Assembly: GCA_039920745.1 (NCBI GenBank)
Contig: JBDSDD010000030.1
Span: 1 to 64,000 of the forward strand
DNA length: 64,000 nt
DNA from: Scleromatobacter sp039920745
Lineage (GTDB): Bacteria > Pseudomonadota > Gammaproteobacteria > Burkholderiales > Burkholderiaceae_C
Direction: 5' to 3'
Positions within the stretch are counted from its first letter, which is position 1; each line of letters opens with the position of its first letter. Below the pieces are notes generated by a model. The model was not told where the DNA came from. It did no database searches and saw only the letters and a list, made by a program, of their open reading frames with translations. Both the position numbers and the translations under genes were made by a program. Below are positions 17,112 to 25,869 of this stretch, piece after piece.

Positions 17112-19388
17112 TTAGAACGTCGCCTTGAACTGGATGCCGACCGTGCGCGGGTCGTTGATGAAGCCGGTCAGGTTGTCGAAGTCGATGCCGCCCGTGACCC
17201 GGATCTGGTTGGTCAGGTTGCGGATGTAGCCGGCCACCTCGTACTTGCCGCCGTCCCAGCTGTAGCCCGCACGCAAGCCGCCGATGGTCATCGCCTTGCC
17301 GGTGAACTCCTTGGACTCGTAGAGGAAGAAGTTGACCTTGCTGCGGTAGGACCAGTCGGTGTAGACGAAGTACTCGCCGCCATTGGCCGCGGGGATGCCG
17401 TAGCGCGCGGTGACGTTGGCGACGTACTTGGGTGCCTGCGGCAGCGGGTTGCCGTCGATCTTGATCCGGCCGGTGTCCGGGTCGATCGGGTTCGTCGGCG
17501 TGCAGGCGGCGCACTTGCCGAGCTCCAGCGACGAATCCTTGATCTTGGTGAAGTTGTAGCTGCCGTTGAAGGTCATCAGCAGCGTGGGCAACACGTAGGC
17601 GTCGAGGTTGATCTCGACGCCCTGGCCCACCACCTTCTTGGCATTGAGCAGGCGGGTGACGTTGGAATCGCCACCGACGGCGCTGACCTGCTGGTCCTTG
17701 ACGTCGTAATGGAACACGTCGGCCGAAATTCGGGCACGGCGGTCGAACAGGTCGGCCTTGAAGCCCACTTCGAACGACTTCGTCGTCTCGGGCTTGGCGG
17801 CGGTCAGGGCGCCGAAGCCGGAGGCCGGGAAGATCGACGAGGCGCGGAAGCCGGTCGCGGCGCGCGCGTAGACGTTCATGTCGTGTGTGACCGAATACGT
17901 CGTGCTCAGGTCCCAACTCGTCTTGGAGTCGGACGTGCCGGCGCCCAGTCCCTTGCTGTCGTCGACGGAGGCCGCGCCGATGGGAATCGTCTCGAGCGTC
18001 TTGCGGTCCTTGGTGTAGCGCACGCCGCCACGAACCTTCAGCTCCTTGGTCAGCGCATAGCCGGCGGAGCCGAACACGGCCCAGGCGTTGTTCTTCTGTG
18101 TGGCGTCGACCTCGCTGGGCGGGCTGCCGAAGATCGTGTCGTAGGACAGGCTCTCGATCTTGTACTTTTCCTGGTAGAGGTACAGGCCGGCCTGCCACGT
18201 GAGCGGGCCGAGGCCGCCATGCTCGAGGCGGAACTCCTGGCTCACCTGGTCATGCCCGTGCATCGCGTCAGAGCTTTCGCTGGAGAACGGGATGAAGCCG
18301 GGGCCGTACGGCGGCGCGTACGAGGCGCCGTAGCCGCCATCGATGTCGCCGCGGCTGAACGCGTGGACATGCTCCCAGCCCGTGATCGAATTCAGCACCA
18401 CGTCGCCGAGATCCCAGCGCAGCTTGGCGCTCACGCCTTCGGTGTCGATGAACTGCTGGTTCGCCCCGTCGAGTTGCACCTGGTACGGCGAGAAGCCGTC
18501 CACAAGGTCGTTGGTGCCGGGCTTGATGATGTTGGCGCGGAACACGCGGGCCGTGCCGCTCAGGTCGCGAGCGTGGGCGTTGAACAGCGCGCTGAACGTG
18601 CCCGACGGCTTGTACAGCAGTTGCACGCGGCCCGCCTCGTCGTCGTAGCCTTCGAGCTTGTCGTTGTGGCCCGGCGCGTGGTTGACGACCCAGTCGTCGC
18701 GGTGCTGGCTTTGTGCGGACACGCGGATGGCCCAGTCCGAGTTCAGCGGCGTGTTGTACGCGCCCTCGAGGTTGACCGTGTTGAACGTGCCGTAGCTGGC
18801 GTTGAAGTAGCCACTGGTCAAACCCGACGGCGCCACCGAGTCGACCTTGACGACGCCGGCCGGCGTGTTGCGGCCGAACAGCGTGCCTTGCGGACCGGCC
18901 AGCACTTCCACCTGTTCGGTGTCGAAGATCGGGAAGCCCTTGAGGATCGGATTCTCCTGCACGACGTCGTCGTAGATCAGCGAGACAGGCTGCGAGGCGT
19001 TCAGGTGGAAGTCGGTGTTGCCGTAGCCGCGGATGTAGAAGCGCGGGAACGCACGGCCGAACGAGGATTCGATGTTCAGGCTGGGCACGCGGCCCGACAG
19101 CGCCCGGATGTCTTCGCCAGAGGCGTTGAGCACGTCGAGGGCCTCGCCGCCGATGGTGCTGACCGAGATCGGAACGGACCTGGCGTCTTCCGTGACGCGC
19201 TGGGCCGTCACCGTCACAGTCACGAGCTTGCCCGCTTCGGGTGCAGACGCCGCGTCGGCCGGCGCGGCGGCCTGGCCGTGTGCCGCCGTGCCCGAGAACG
19301 CGAGGGCGATGAGCAACGACAAGGGCTTGACCGAGGCCTGCAAGGAGGTGGAACGTGCAGGCCTGTGGGTCGAGATGCGAGTGGTCAT
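17112..19388 (-). CDS. TonB-dependent outer-membrane receptor
   Basis: A protein of 758 residues. Signal peptide ends near AAHGQA; a TonB-box-like VTVTVTAQR follows. The plug domain has IRALSGRVPSL, FYIRGYG and QVEVLAGPQGTLFGRNTPAG, the classic receptor motif; a long beta-barrel follows and the last residue is Phe (FKATF), the usual outer-membrane assembly signal. It belongs to the large FecA/CirA-like group; the ligand cannot be read from sequence. The start at 19388 precedes the signal peptide; the open frame extends to 19484. A good promoter lies at 19517-19545. A secreted nucleosidase gene follows, hinting at nucleoside- or cofactor-related uptake (inference). Confidence 0.93.
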   Translation of the reverse strand: MTTRISTHRPARSTSLQASVKPLSLLIALAFSGTAAHGQAAAPADAASAPEAGKLVTVTVTAQRVTEDARSVPISVSTIGGEALDVLNASGEDIRALSGRVPSLNIESSFGRAFPRFYIRGYGNTDFHLNASQPVSLIYDDVVQENPILKGFPIFDTEQVEVLAGPQGTLFGRNTPAGVVKVDSVAPSGLTSGYFNASYGTFNTVNLEGAYNTPLNSDWAIRVSAQSQHRDDWVVNHAPGHNDKLEGYDDEAGRVQLLYKPSGTFSALFNAHARDLSGTARVFRANIIKPGTNDLVDGFSPYQVQLDGANQQFIDTEGVSAKLRWDLGDVVLNSITGWEHVHAFSRGDIDGGYGASYAPPYGPGFIPFSSESSDAMHGHDQVSQEFRLEHGGLGPLTWQAGLYLYQEKYKIESLSYDTIFGSPPSEVDATQKNNAWAVFGSAGYALTKELKVRGGVRYTKDRKTLETIPIGAASVDDSKGLGAGTSDSKTSWDLSTTYSVTHDMNVYARAATGFRASSIFPASGFGALTAAKPETTKSFEVGFKADLFDRRARISADVFHYDVKDQQVSAVGGDSNVTRLLNAKKVVGQGVEINLDAYVLPTLLMTFNGSYNFTKIKDSSLELGKCAACTPTNPIDPDTGRIKIDGNPLPQAPKYVANVTARYGIPAANGGEYFVYTDWSYRSKVNFFLYESKEFTGKAMTIGGLRAGYSWDGGKYEVAGYIRNLTNQIRVTGGIDFDNLTGFINDPRTVGIQFKATF

Positions 19389-19964
19389 TGGAAGCAATCC
19401 TGGATTTGTGTGTCCACGATGCAAAGCAAGACGAAGGCCACAGGCGGCTTCCCGTTGGGGTGTGGAACGGTCACCACAGGGCATTTCCGGGGTGCGCGCC
19501 GCATGCGGATTGACTCATATAAGGCTGCGCATGATGCACATGCAAGATGAAGTATGGGCGGCCCCCTGCCTGTTCGGCAACATGGTGTGCCACAGGCTGC
19601 GGGCACCGGCGTCGCGAGCAAGCTCCGACCAGGGGATACCCGGATCTGTATCCGCCCGATTCGACTGCACGGCACAGCAGTGCCCGCCCGCGCAGCCGCC
19701 AAATACGATAAAACGCACCGGCCGGGTGCGCTTTTCATGTGGGCGACGCTCCACTGTCACTGTTTCGGCACGCCCTCGCGCCATGGCGGCCAGCGCGCGA
19801 GGATGTCGGAAACCAGCGCGACCGTGACTCCGAACCGCTGACCAAGCAGCGAGAAACCACGTCAAATCAAGGTCGCAACCCATTGAATCGGCATGCCTTC
19901 ATAACTAATCCAATGGTTTATGTTTGTCTCCTAAACAATTGATCAGAAAGAACTTTCGTCAAAT
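19389..19964. other. Intergenic region upstream of the TonB-dependent receptor
   Basis: About 576 bases without a convincing gene. It holds the receptor promoter at 19517-19545 with a 5' leader of about 120 bases. The stretch 19890-19965 is conspicuously AT-rich for this genome and lies just past the stop of the head-GIN gene. Open frames here have no recognisable protein or ribosome site. No terminator with a T-run was found. Confidence 0.5.
19517..19545 (-). promoter_or_regulatory. Sigma-70-type promoter for the TonB-dependent receptor
   Basis: On the minus strand TTGCAT (-35, 19545-19540) and TTATAT (-10, 19522-19517) are separated by exactly 17 bases, pointing at the receptor gene and giving an untranslated leader of about 120 bases. 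The spacer contains overlapping GCAT/ATGC repeats that could bind a regulator. Confidence 0.65.
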
Positions 19965-20921
19965 CTATTCTTTTGCTCCACGCGGATCCACCGACCCGAA
20001 GCCCGAGATCGACTTGGATACGCTGGGCTGCCCCCAGTAGTCCACGTGCCCGGCACCCGAGATCTGCACCCGCAGGTCCTTGACCGCCCACAGCACCGCA
20101 TTGGCGACGCCGCTGATCGACACGTCGGCGCTGCCCGCGCGCAGTTGCTCGGCCGCGATCTTGCCCTTGCCCGACACCGCCAGTCGCAGCTGGTCGACCT
20201 TGCCGTTCAACTGGCCCTCGCCCGCGCCGGAGATGTCGAAGTTGAGGCGTCCGACCTGCAACTGGTCGAAGCGCGCCAGGCCAGAGCCGGCCATGCTGAC
20301 CGTCAGCTGGTCACCGCTGATCAGCCCCGGCGCGACCACGTCATTGGCGCCCGACATCGTCAGCCGGCTCAGGTGCCGCACCCGCACCTCGACCTGGGCG
20401 CCGTTGCCGTTGCTCCAGAACTTCCAGCCACCGGGCAGGTCGATCTTCATCCGGCGGCCGACCAGGCGGACGTCGACCTCCTCCTGCGCGCGCTCGTCGC
20501 CCGGCACGAACACCTCGTCGCGATCGCCCTGCACCAGCCGCACCTGGCCGGCGCCGTCGACGTCGAGGCTGTCGAACGGACCCGGCGCGTAGACCTTGCC
20601 CTCGCCCGGCGTCACGACGGGCTGCGCCCTCGCCTGCGCGTGCGCCTCGGCGCGGATCTGCGCCTGGGCCTGCGCCTGGGCCTGGGCCTGCTGTTGCGCC
20701 TGCACCTGCGCACGGGCGGACTCGCGGGCCTGGGCCGCCTCGGCCCGAACCTGGGCACGCGCGGCCTGCGCCTCGGCGCGCGCCGCCTGGGCCTCGGCCG
20801 CGGCCTGGGCTTGCTCGGACATCGGCGCCTGCGCTGCGACGGGCGCCGACCCTTGCGCCTGCGCGAGACTGCCGACCAGCGCGAGCGCGGCCAGGGCCAG
20901 GGTGGAAAGGTGGCGGTTCAT
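19965..20921 (-). CDS. Secreted head-GIN (DUF2807) domain protein
   Basis: A protein of 318 residues. Signal peptide to about LAQA, then a low-complexity region of about 80 residues made almost only of Ala, Gln, Arg and Glu (probable extended helix), then a DUF2807 'head GIN' beta-solenoid. Repeated strands include RLTMSGANDVVAPG, LTVSMAGSGLARF, LNFDISGAGEGQLNG and ADVSISGVANAVL. These proteins are thought to be surface or periplasmic adhesin-like. The start overlaps the stop of the LytTR regulator by four bases (20918-20921), making it the third gene of a coupled two-component operon and its probable co-expressed output. Confidence 0.88.
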   Translation of the reverse strand: MNRHLSTLALAALALVGSLAQAQGSAPVAAQAPMSEQAQAAAEAQAARAEAQAARAQVRAEAAQARESARAQVQAQQQAQAQAQAQAQIRAEAHAQARAQPVVTPGEGKVYAPGPFDSLDVDGAGQVRLVQGDRDEVFVPGDERAQEEVDVRLVGRRMKIDLPGGWKFWSNGNGAQVEVRVRHLSRLTMSGANDVVAPGLISGDQLTVSMAGSGLARFDQLQVGRLNFDISGAGEGQLNGKVDQLRLAVSGKGKIAAEQLRAGSADVSISGVANAVLWAVKDLRVQISGAGHVDYWGQPSVSKSISGFGSVDPRGAKE

Positions 20922-21664
20922 ATTGATTGCTCCCTCAGCTTCTTGGAAACGTCACGGTTGGCGGTGATCAGCGTGCCGTCCGTCATGCGGGCGACCAGCT
21001 GCGAGTTCTCGTCGGGCGTCAGCGACTCGACAAAGTCGAGGTTGACGATGCAGCTTCGGTGCAGCTTGACGAAGCGGGTCGGGTCGAGCTTCTGCTCGAA
21101 GGTGACGATGGGCAGGCGCACCAGGTAGCTGCGCCCCTTGACGGCCAGTGCGGTGTACTTGGTGTCGGAGCGCAGGTGCTCGATGGCGTCGACGTGGATC
21201 GGGAAGATGCGGCCCTGGTCGCGCACCAGCACGCGCGTCAGCGGCGCGCCGTCCAGGGCCTGCAGCGCGTCGACGGCGCTGGCGAGCGGCGTGGCCGCAT
21301 CGCGCTGGACATGCGCGATCGCCTCAATGAAGCGCGCGTGCGAGAACGGCTTGAGCAGGTAGTCGACCGCGTGCAGCTCGAATGCGCTCAGCGCGTGCTC
21401 GTCGTAGGCCGTCGTGAAGATCACCGCCGGCTGGTGGCTGTCGCCGGCGAGCGCCTGCAGCACCTGCAGGCCGGTGAGGACGGGCATCTGTATGTCCATC
21501 AGCACCAGGTCGGGCTGCAGCGCGCGGATCTGCGCCAGCGCGCTGGCGCCGTCGCCGCAGGTGGCCACGAGCTGCAACGAGGGCATCTGCGAGACCCAGT
21601 CGGCGAGCGCCTCGGCGGCGAGCGGTTCGTCCTCGGCAATGAGGACGCGGGTGAAGTCGGTCAT
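20918..21664 (-). CDS. LytTR-type response regulator
   Basis: A protein of 248 residues. Receiver domain at 1-120 with acidic pocket EDEP and phospho-acceptor Asp in LVLMDIQMPVLTG, then a LytTR DNA-binding domain (about 145-245) with FVKLHRSCIVNLDFV near its end. LytTR regulators bind direct repeats upstream of target promoters. The start at 21664 overlaps the kinase stop (ATGA, 21661-21664), and its own stop overlaps the next gene. The same frame stays open far upstream inside the kinase gene, but that is not coding. Confidence 0.95.
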   Translation of the reverse strand: MTDFTRVLIAEDEPLAAEALADWVSQMPSLQLVATCGDGASALAQIRALQPDLVLMDIQMPVLTGLQVLQALAGDSHQPAVIFTTAYDEHALSAFELHAVDYLLKPFSHARFIEAIAHVQRDAATPLASAVDALQALDGAPLTRVLVRDQGRIFPIHVDAIEHLRSDTKYTALAVKGRSYLVRLPIVTFEQKLDPTRFVKLHRSCIVNLDFVESLTPDENSQLVARMTDGTLITANRDVSKKLREQSI

Positions 21665-22764
21665 TGCGGTATCCAGAGATCGACGCGGAAGCCCGCGCCG
21701 GGTCGGGTGCGGATCTGCAAGCGGGCGCGGCCGTCGTAGTCGAGGGCGAAGCGGCGGCGCAGCGCGGTCAGGCCGATGCCGGAGCGCTCGGGCGACGGCT
21801 CGTCGAGCTTGGCGGGCTCGCAGCCGGCGCCGTCGTCTTCCACGCTGAGCTCCAGGCCCTGGTTCATCGTGTTGCGCGCACTGCGGATGCCGACGCGGCC
21901 GCCGTCCACGCGGGGCGCGATGCCGTGCTGGATGGCGTTCTCCACCAGCGGCTGCAGGCTCAGCGGCGGGATCTCGTCGGCGAGGGTAGCCGGGTCGAGC
22001 TCCCAGTCGACCTGCAGGCGCCGGCCCAGGCGCAGGCTCTCGAGTGCCAGGTAGTCGCGCACGAACTCGATCTCGTCGCCCAGCGGCACCCGGCCGTCGG
22101 CGCTGCGCTTGGTGTCGAGCACGTAGCGCAGCATCCCGGAGAAGCGCATCAGCGCGGCCTCGGCCGCCTGGGCGTCCTTGCGCGTCAGCGCGATCAGCGA
22201 GTTGAGCGTATTGAACAGGAAGTGCGGGTTGAGCTTGCCGCTGATCACCGCCAGCTCGGCGCGCGCCAGCGCCGACTCGGCCTGCGCCGCCGCCAGCGTC
22301 GCCGCGCGCGCGCGGCGCGACTGCAGCCAGGCGGTGAACGCCGTGGCGATCGCCGCGTAAGCGATCACGCCCCAGATCGCGCGCCACAGCACGGTCTGCA
22401 GCAGCATCACCTTGGCATAGTTGGGGCCGTACAGGACCGCCGACACCGCGTAGTCGCAGGCCTGCCACCCCGCGCCGAACGCCAGGGCGCCGATGCCGTG
22501 CATCGCCACCTCGAACGGCGTGCCGCCCGGCCCGGCCTGCAGCCGCCGCACCCACGCAAAGACGCCCACGCCCAGCACCATCGGCGGCCACAGGCTCAGC
22601 GTCGCCTGGTAGACGGCCGACCACAGCTGCCACAGCCCGCGCTGGAACTCGGCCCCGGCCAGCACGTACAGCAGCCACGCGACGACGCAGGCGCTGGCGT
22701 AGGCGATCCACAGCGGTCGCTGGTTGCCGGGGTGCGGCAAGGACGGGGTGGATTCATCGAACAT
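21661..22764 (-). CDS. LytS-like sensor histidine kinase
   Basis: A protein of 367 residues. Four hydrophobic helices in the first 170 residues (LWIAYASACVVAWLLYVLAG and others) form a membrane sensor without a recognised ligand domain. A HisK_5 domain follows with the phospho-acceptor His in ISGKLNPHFLFNTLNSL, then HATPase with PLVENAIQHG and DDGAGC and a C-terminal GIGLTALRRR. It pairs with the LytTR regulator by a four-base overlap. The start at 22764 gives a short leader before the first helix; the frame is open to 22902. Confidence 0.93.
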   Translation of the reverse strand: MFDESTPSLPHPGNQRPLWIAYASACVVAWLLYVLAGAEFQRGLWQLWSAVYQATLSLWPPMVLGVGVFAWVRRLQAGPGGTPFEVAMHGIGALAFGAGWQACDYAVSAVLYGPNYAKVMLLQTVLWRAIWGVIAYAAIATAFTAWLQSRRARAATLAAAQAESALARAELAVISGKLNPHFLFNTLNSLIALTRKDAQAAEAALMRFSGMLRYVLDTKRSADGRVPLGDEIEFVRDYLALESLRLGRRLQVDWELDPATLADEIPPLSLQPLVENAIQHGIAPRVDGGRVGIRSARNTMNQGLELSVEDDGAGCEPAKLDEPSPERSGIGLTALRRRFALDYDGRARLQIRTRPGAGFRVDLWIPQ

Positions 22765-23040
22765 GGCGCCATGGTACGTAGCCACCAGCCCGCCGCGGGC
22801 CCCAGGGGACGGAATGCGGGATTCGACGACCGGATTGCGGTTGGCTGCGCCGGGGGCGCGTCGACCCGGCGGCAGCACGCGGCCTGGCCACGGGAATGGC
22901 ATTCCATTCCAACCGCCTCAAGCGCCCTGGATTGGAACGCCCTTCCACATATCGATAACTTTTTAGACTTTTATATCGCGCAAGTGCCGATACGATAGAC
23001 CTCCATGCCTTCCCGGCCTGACCCCAGGAGCTTCGACGCC

Positions 23041-25326
23041 ATGGAAATCTACCTCGACGCCAATGCCACCACGCCCGTCCTCGCACAAGCGCGCCAGGCG
23101 GCCCTCGCGGCGATGTCCGAGGACTACGGCAACCCGAGCAGCATCCACTCGGCCGGCCTGCGCGCCCGCTCGCTGATCGACGATGTCCGCGCCCGCGCGC
23201 GCCGCGTGCTGGGCGCGCCCACGGGGCGGCTGCTGTTCGTCAGCGGCGCCACCGAAGGCATCCAGACGGCCGTGCTGTCCGTCCTGGTCGCCCTGCGCGA
23301 GCGCCGCGACCGCGGCGAAGCGATCCCCCAACTGCTGCTGTACGGCGCCACCGAGCACAAGGCCGTGCCCGAATCGCTGCGCCACTGGAACACGCTGCTG
23401 GAGCTCGGCCTCCAGGTGCAGCCGATCCCCGTCGACGGCGACGGCCGCCACGACCTCGCGTGGTTGCGCGAGCGCGCGCCGCACGCGGGGCTGGTCTGCA
23501 CCATGGCCGCCAACAACGAGACGGGCGTCATCAGCGACCTCGACGGCATCGCTGCCGCCCTCGCCCACAGCCCGGCGTTGTGGCTCGTCGACAGCGTCCA
23601 GGCGCTCGGCAAGCTCGCGCTGCGCCTGGCCCAGCGCCGCATCGACTACGCGCCCTTCTCCGGCCACAAGTTGTACGCGCCCAAGGGCATCGGCCTGCTT
23701 TACGTGCGCGAGGGTGCGCCGTTCACGGCGCTGATGGCCGGCGGCGGCCAGGAAAGCGCACAGCGCTCCGGCACCGAAAACATGACCGGCGTGGCCGCGC
23801 TCGGCGCGGTGCTCGCGGCGCTGGAGGACGGCGGCACTTTCGCCGACGGCGCCACGCTGCACAGCTGGCGCGAGCACCTCGCCGCTGCACTCGTCGAGGC
23901 GTTCCCGGCGCTCGTCTTCAACGCCCCGCCGGCGCTGTGCCTGCCGACCACGCTCAACTTCTCCGTGCCTGGCCTCACCTCCAAGCTGCTGCTGGACCTG
24001 TTCGACGCCGCCGACGTGCGCGTCAGCGGTGGCTCGGCCTGCAGCGCCGCCAAGGCCCAACCGAGCTACGTGCTCGAGGCGATGGGCCTGGCGGCGTGGC
24101 AGACCGCCTCGGCCGTGCGCCTGTCGTTCGGCCCGGCGGCCGACGACGCCTTCATCACCGAGTCCTGCGCGCGTATCCGCGCCTGCGGCCGCTCGCTGCG
24201 CGACAGCTGCCTGGTGCCCAGCGAACCCAAGACGCTGCCGCCCGAAGGCCTGACGCGCTTCATCGTCGACGGCGCCTGTTGCTACCTGCTGGCCGACGCC
24301 GCCAGCCGGCGCTGCGTGGTCATCGACCCGCTGCCCGAGCTCACCGACCGCCTGGCCGACCTGCTGCACTGCCAACGCTACACGCTCGCCGCCGTGCTCG
24401 ACACCCACAGCCACGGCGACCACGCGTCGTCCGCCGGCCAATTGCGAACTGCCATGGCCGACCTGATGGACAACGCCGGCCCGCTCGACGCCCTCGGTTG
24501 GCCGACGCATTCGCGCCAGGTCGCGCTCGGCGCGCTGTCGCTGACGCGCCTGCCGGTGCCGGGCCACACGCTCGATTCGACTGCCTACCTGCTGCGTGAC
24601 GATCGCGGCCTGCGCGTGGCCTTCGTCGGCGACACCGTGATGCCCGGCGCCATGGGCCGCAGCGACTTCGAACAGAGCGCGCCGCTCGCGTTCGGTGCTT
24701 CGCTGCTCAAGCTGGCGCAGGTCGTCGGCTCCACCACATTGCTGCTGCCCGGCCACGACTACGACGACCGCTTCGCCAGCACGCTGGGCACCGAGCGCCG
24801 CGTGCAGCCCTTGCTGGCGCGCGTGCTGGGCGGCGGCCTGGACGCCGCCGGCTTCGCCAACGCCAAGGCCGACCTCGAGCGCGACCTGGGCCTGAGCGGC
24901 TACCAGACGCTGGCCTGCGGCGCCCGCGTCGACAGCCGCAGCGCGTCCATGGCGCAGGAGGTGTCGCCGAGCGGCCTCCAGGCGCTGCTGCAAAGCCACC
25001 CGGACCTGCTGTTCGTCGACGTCCGCGAGCCTTACGAGCAGCGCCTGGGCCACGCTCCAGAGATGGTCGCCCCGCACGTGCGCCACCAGGCCATCGCGCT
25101 CTCGCAGTTGCTGCAGGCGCTGCCGGACTGGCTGTCGCTGCCGCTGCTGACGCCCATCGTCTTCTATTGCCGCAGCGGCAACCGCAGCGCACAGGCCGCC
25201 GATGCCCTGCGCCGCCTGGGCCACGATCGCGCCTGGAGCCTGGCCGGCGGCCTGGCGCTGTGGCGGCCGGAGGTGATGCAGGCCCCGGCGCTCGGTGCGC
25301 GACAGGCCGCGGCAGCGCTCTCCTGA
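23041..25326 (+). CDS. Fusion of cysteine desulfurase, metallo-beta-lactamase fold and rhodanese
   Basis: A protein of 761 residues with three sulfur-linked modules. Residues 1-385 are a NifS/IscS-type cysteine desulfurase: YLDANATTP, PLP-binding Lys in FSGHKLYAPKG and the persulfide Cys in VSGGSACSAAKAQ. Residues 400-620 are a metallo-beta-lactamase fold of the ETHE1 / glyoxalase-II type: DTHSHGDHASS, PGHTLDSTAY, VGDTVMPG and LLPGHDY. Residues 640-760 are a rhodanese with active-site Cys in FYCRSGNRS. All catalytic residues are present. The protein could draw sulfur from cysteine and process the persulfide or thiosulfate on one chain (inference). AGGAG lies 13 bases before the ATG. Confidence 0.93.
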   Translation: MEIYLDANATTPVLAQARQAALAAMSEDYGNPSSIHSAGLRARSLIDDVRARARRVLGAPTGRLLFVSGATEGIQTAVLSVLVALRERRDRGEAIPQLLLYGATEHKAVPESLRHWNTLLELGLQVQPIPVDGDGRHDLAWLRERAPHAGLVCTMAANNETGVISDLDGIAAALAHSPALWLVDSVQALGKLALRLAQRRIDYAPFSGHKLYAPKGIGLLYVREGAPFTALMAGGGQESAQRSGTENMTGVAALGAVLAALEDGGTFADGATLHSWREHLAAALVEAFPALVFNAPPALCLPTTLNFSVPGLTSKLLLDLFDAADVRVSGGSACSAAKAQPSYVLEAMGLAAWQTASAVRLSFGPAADDAFITESCARIRACGRSLRDSCLVPSEPKTLPPEGLTRFIVDGACCYLLADAASRRCVVIDPLPELTDRLADLLHCQRYTLAAVLDTHSHGDHASSAGQLRTAMADLMDNAGPLDALGWPTHSRQVALGALSLTRLPVPGHTLDSTAYLLRDDRGLRVAFVGDTVMPGAMGRSDFEQSAPLAFGASLLKLAQVVGSTTLLLPGHDYDDRFASTLGTERRVQPLLARVLGGGLDAAGFANAKADLERDLGLSGYQTLACGARVDSRSASMAQEVSPSGLQALLQSHPDLLFVDVREPYEQRLGHAPEMVAPHVRHQAIALSQLLQALPDWLSLPLLTPIVFYCRSGNRSAQAADALRRLGHDRAWSLAGGLALWRPEVMQAPALGARQAAAALS

Positions 25327-25413
25327 TCGAACGCGACCCCGCCTGGGTCGAGCCCTCGACACCGGCTATTGCTGGCTGGTCCAAGCGTGGTCGGTGCACC
25401 CTGTCACATCATG

Positions 25414-25432
25414 AATGAGAAGTCTTCTCATT
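25414..25432. promoter_or_regulatory. Perfect palindrome upstream of the SWIB gene
   Basis: AATGAGAAG-T-CTTCTCATT: a 9-base-pair inverted repeat with a single central base, in an AT-rich pocket 140 bases before the SWIB-domain gene and about 90 bases after the desulfurase fusion. No T-run follows, and a one-base loop cannot form a normal RNA hairpin, so a protein-binding site is more likely. The regulator is unknown. Confidence 0.45.
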
Positions 25433-25571
25433 TGAAAAGTCCGCTCCGCAAGCCAAATATGCACCGCGGCACGAGATCACTACCACAGGAATGGATCTGC
25501 GAACGCCACACCGTCTGCACCCGGACGGCGTATGCTCGCGGCCTTTCCGCACCAAGAGGACGAAACCCACC

Positions 25572-25832
25572 ATGGCAACCGCAGCACCCAAGACTTCCGC
25601 TTTCATGAAAGCCCTGAAGCCGAGCCCCGCGCTCGCCGCCGTCGTCGGCGCCGAGCCGCTGCCCCGCACCGCCGTCACCAAGGCACTGTGGGACTACATC
25701 AAGGCCCACAACCTGCAGAACCCCGCCAACAAGCGCAACATCCTGTGCGATGCCAAGCTCAAGGCCGTGATGGGCAAGGACGAGGTCACGATGTTCGAGA
25801 TGACCGGCCTGGTCGGCAAGCACCTGAGCTGA
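25572..25832 (+). CDS. SWIB/MDM2-domain protein
   Basis: A protein of 86 residues that is almost entirely one SWIB domain: LPRTAVTKALWDYIKAHNLQ, NKRNILCDAKLKAVMG and VTMFEMTGLVGKHL. SWIB domains are known from eukaryotic chromatin remodellers and from chlamydial and other bacterial DNA-linked proteins. The bacterial stand-alone form is of unknown function and probably nucleoid-associated. AGAGGA lies upstream of the ATG. Confidence 0.92.
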   Translation: MATAAPKTSAFMKALKPSPALAAVVGAEPLPRTAVTKALWDYIKAHNLQNPANKRNILCDAKLKAVMGKDEVTMFEMTGLVGKHLS

Positions 25833-25869
25833 CAGCCCCCGCGTCACGCGCTCCCGCGCGCGACGCCGC

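Noticed and set aside
16779..19550. 923-codon plus-strand frame over the TonB-dependent receptor
   Set aside because: Antisense to a clear receptor gene with signal peptide, plug motif and C-terminal Phe.
19515..19883. 122-codon minus-strand frame upstream of the receptor
   Set aside because: No ribosome site or family and it overlaps the receptor promoter region.
22963..25362. 799-codon minus-strand frame over the desulfurase fusion
   Set aside because: The plus-strand frame carries three complete enzyme domains; the minus frame is a composition artefact.
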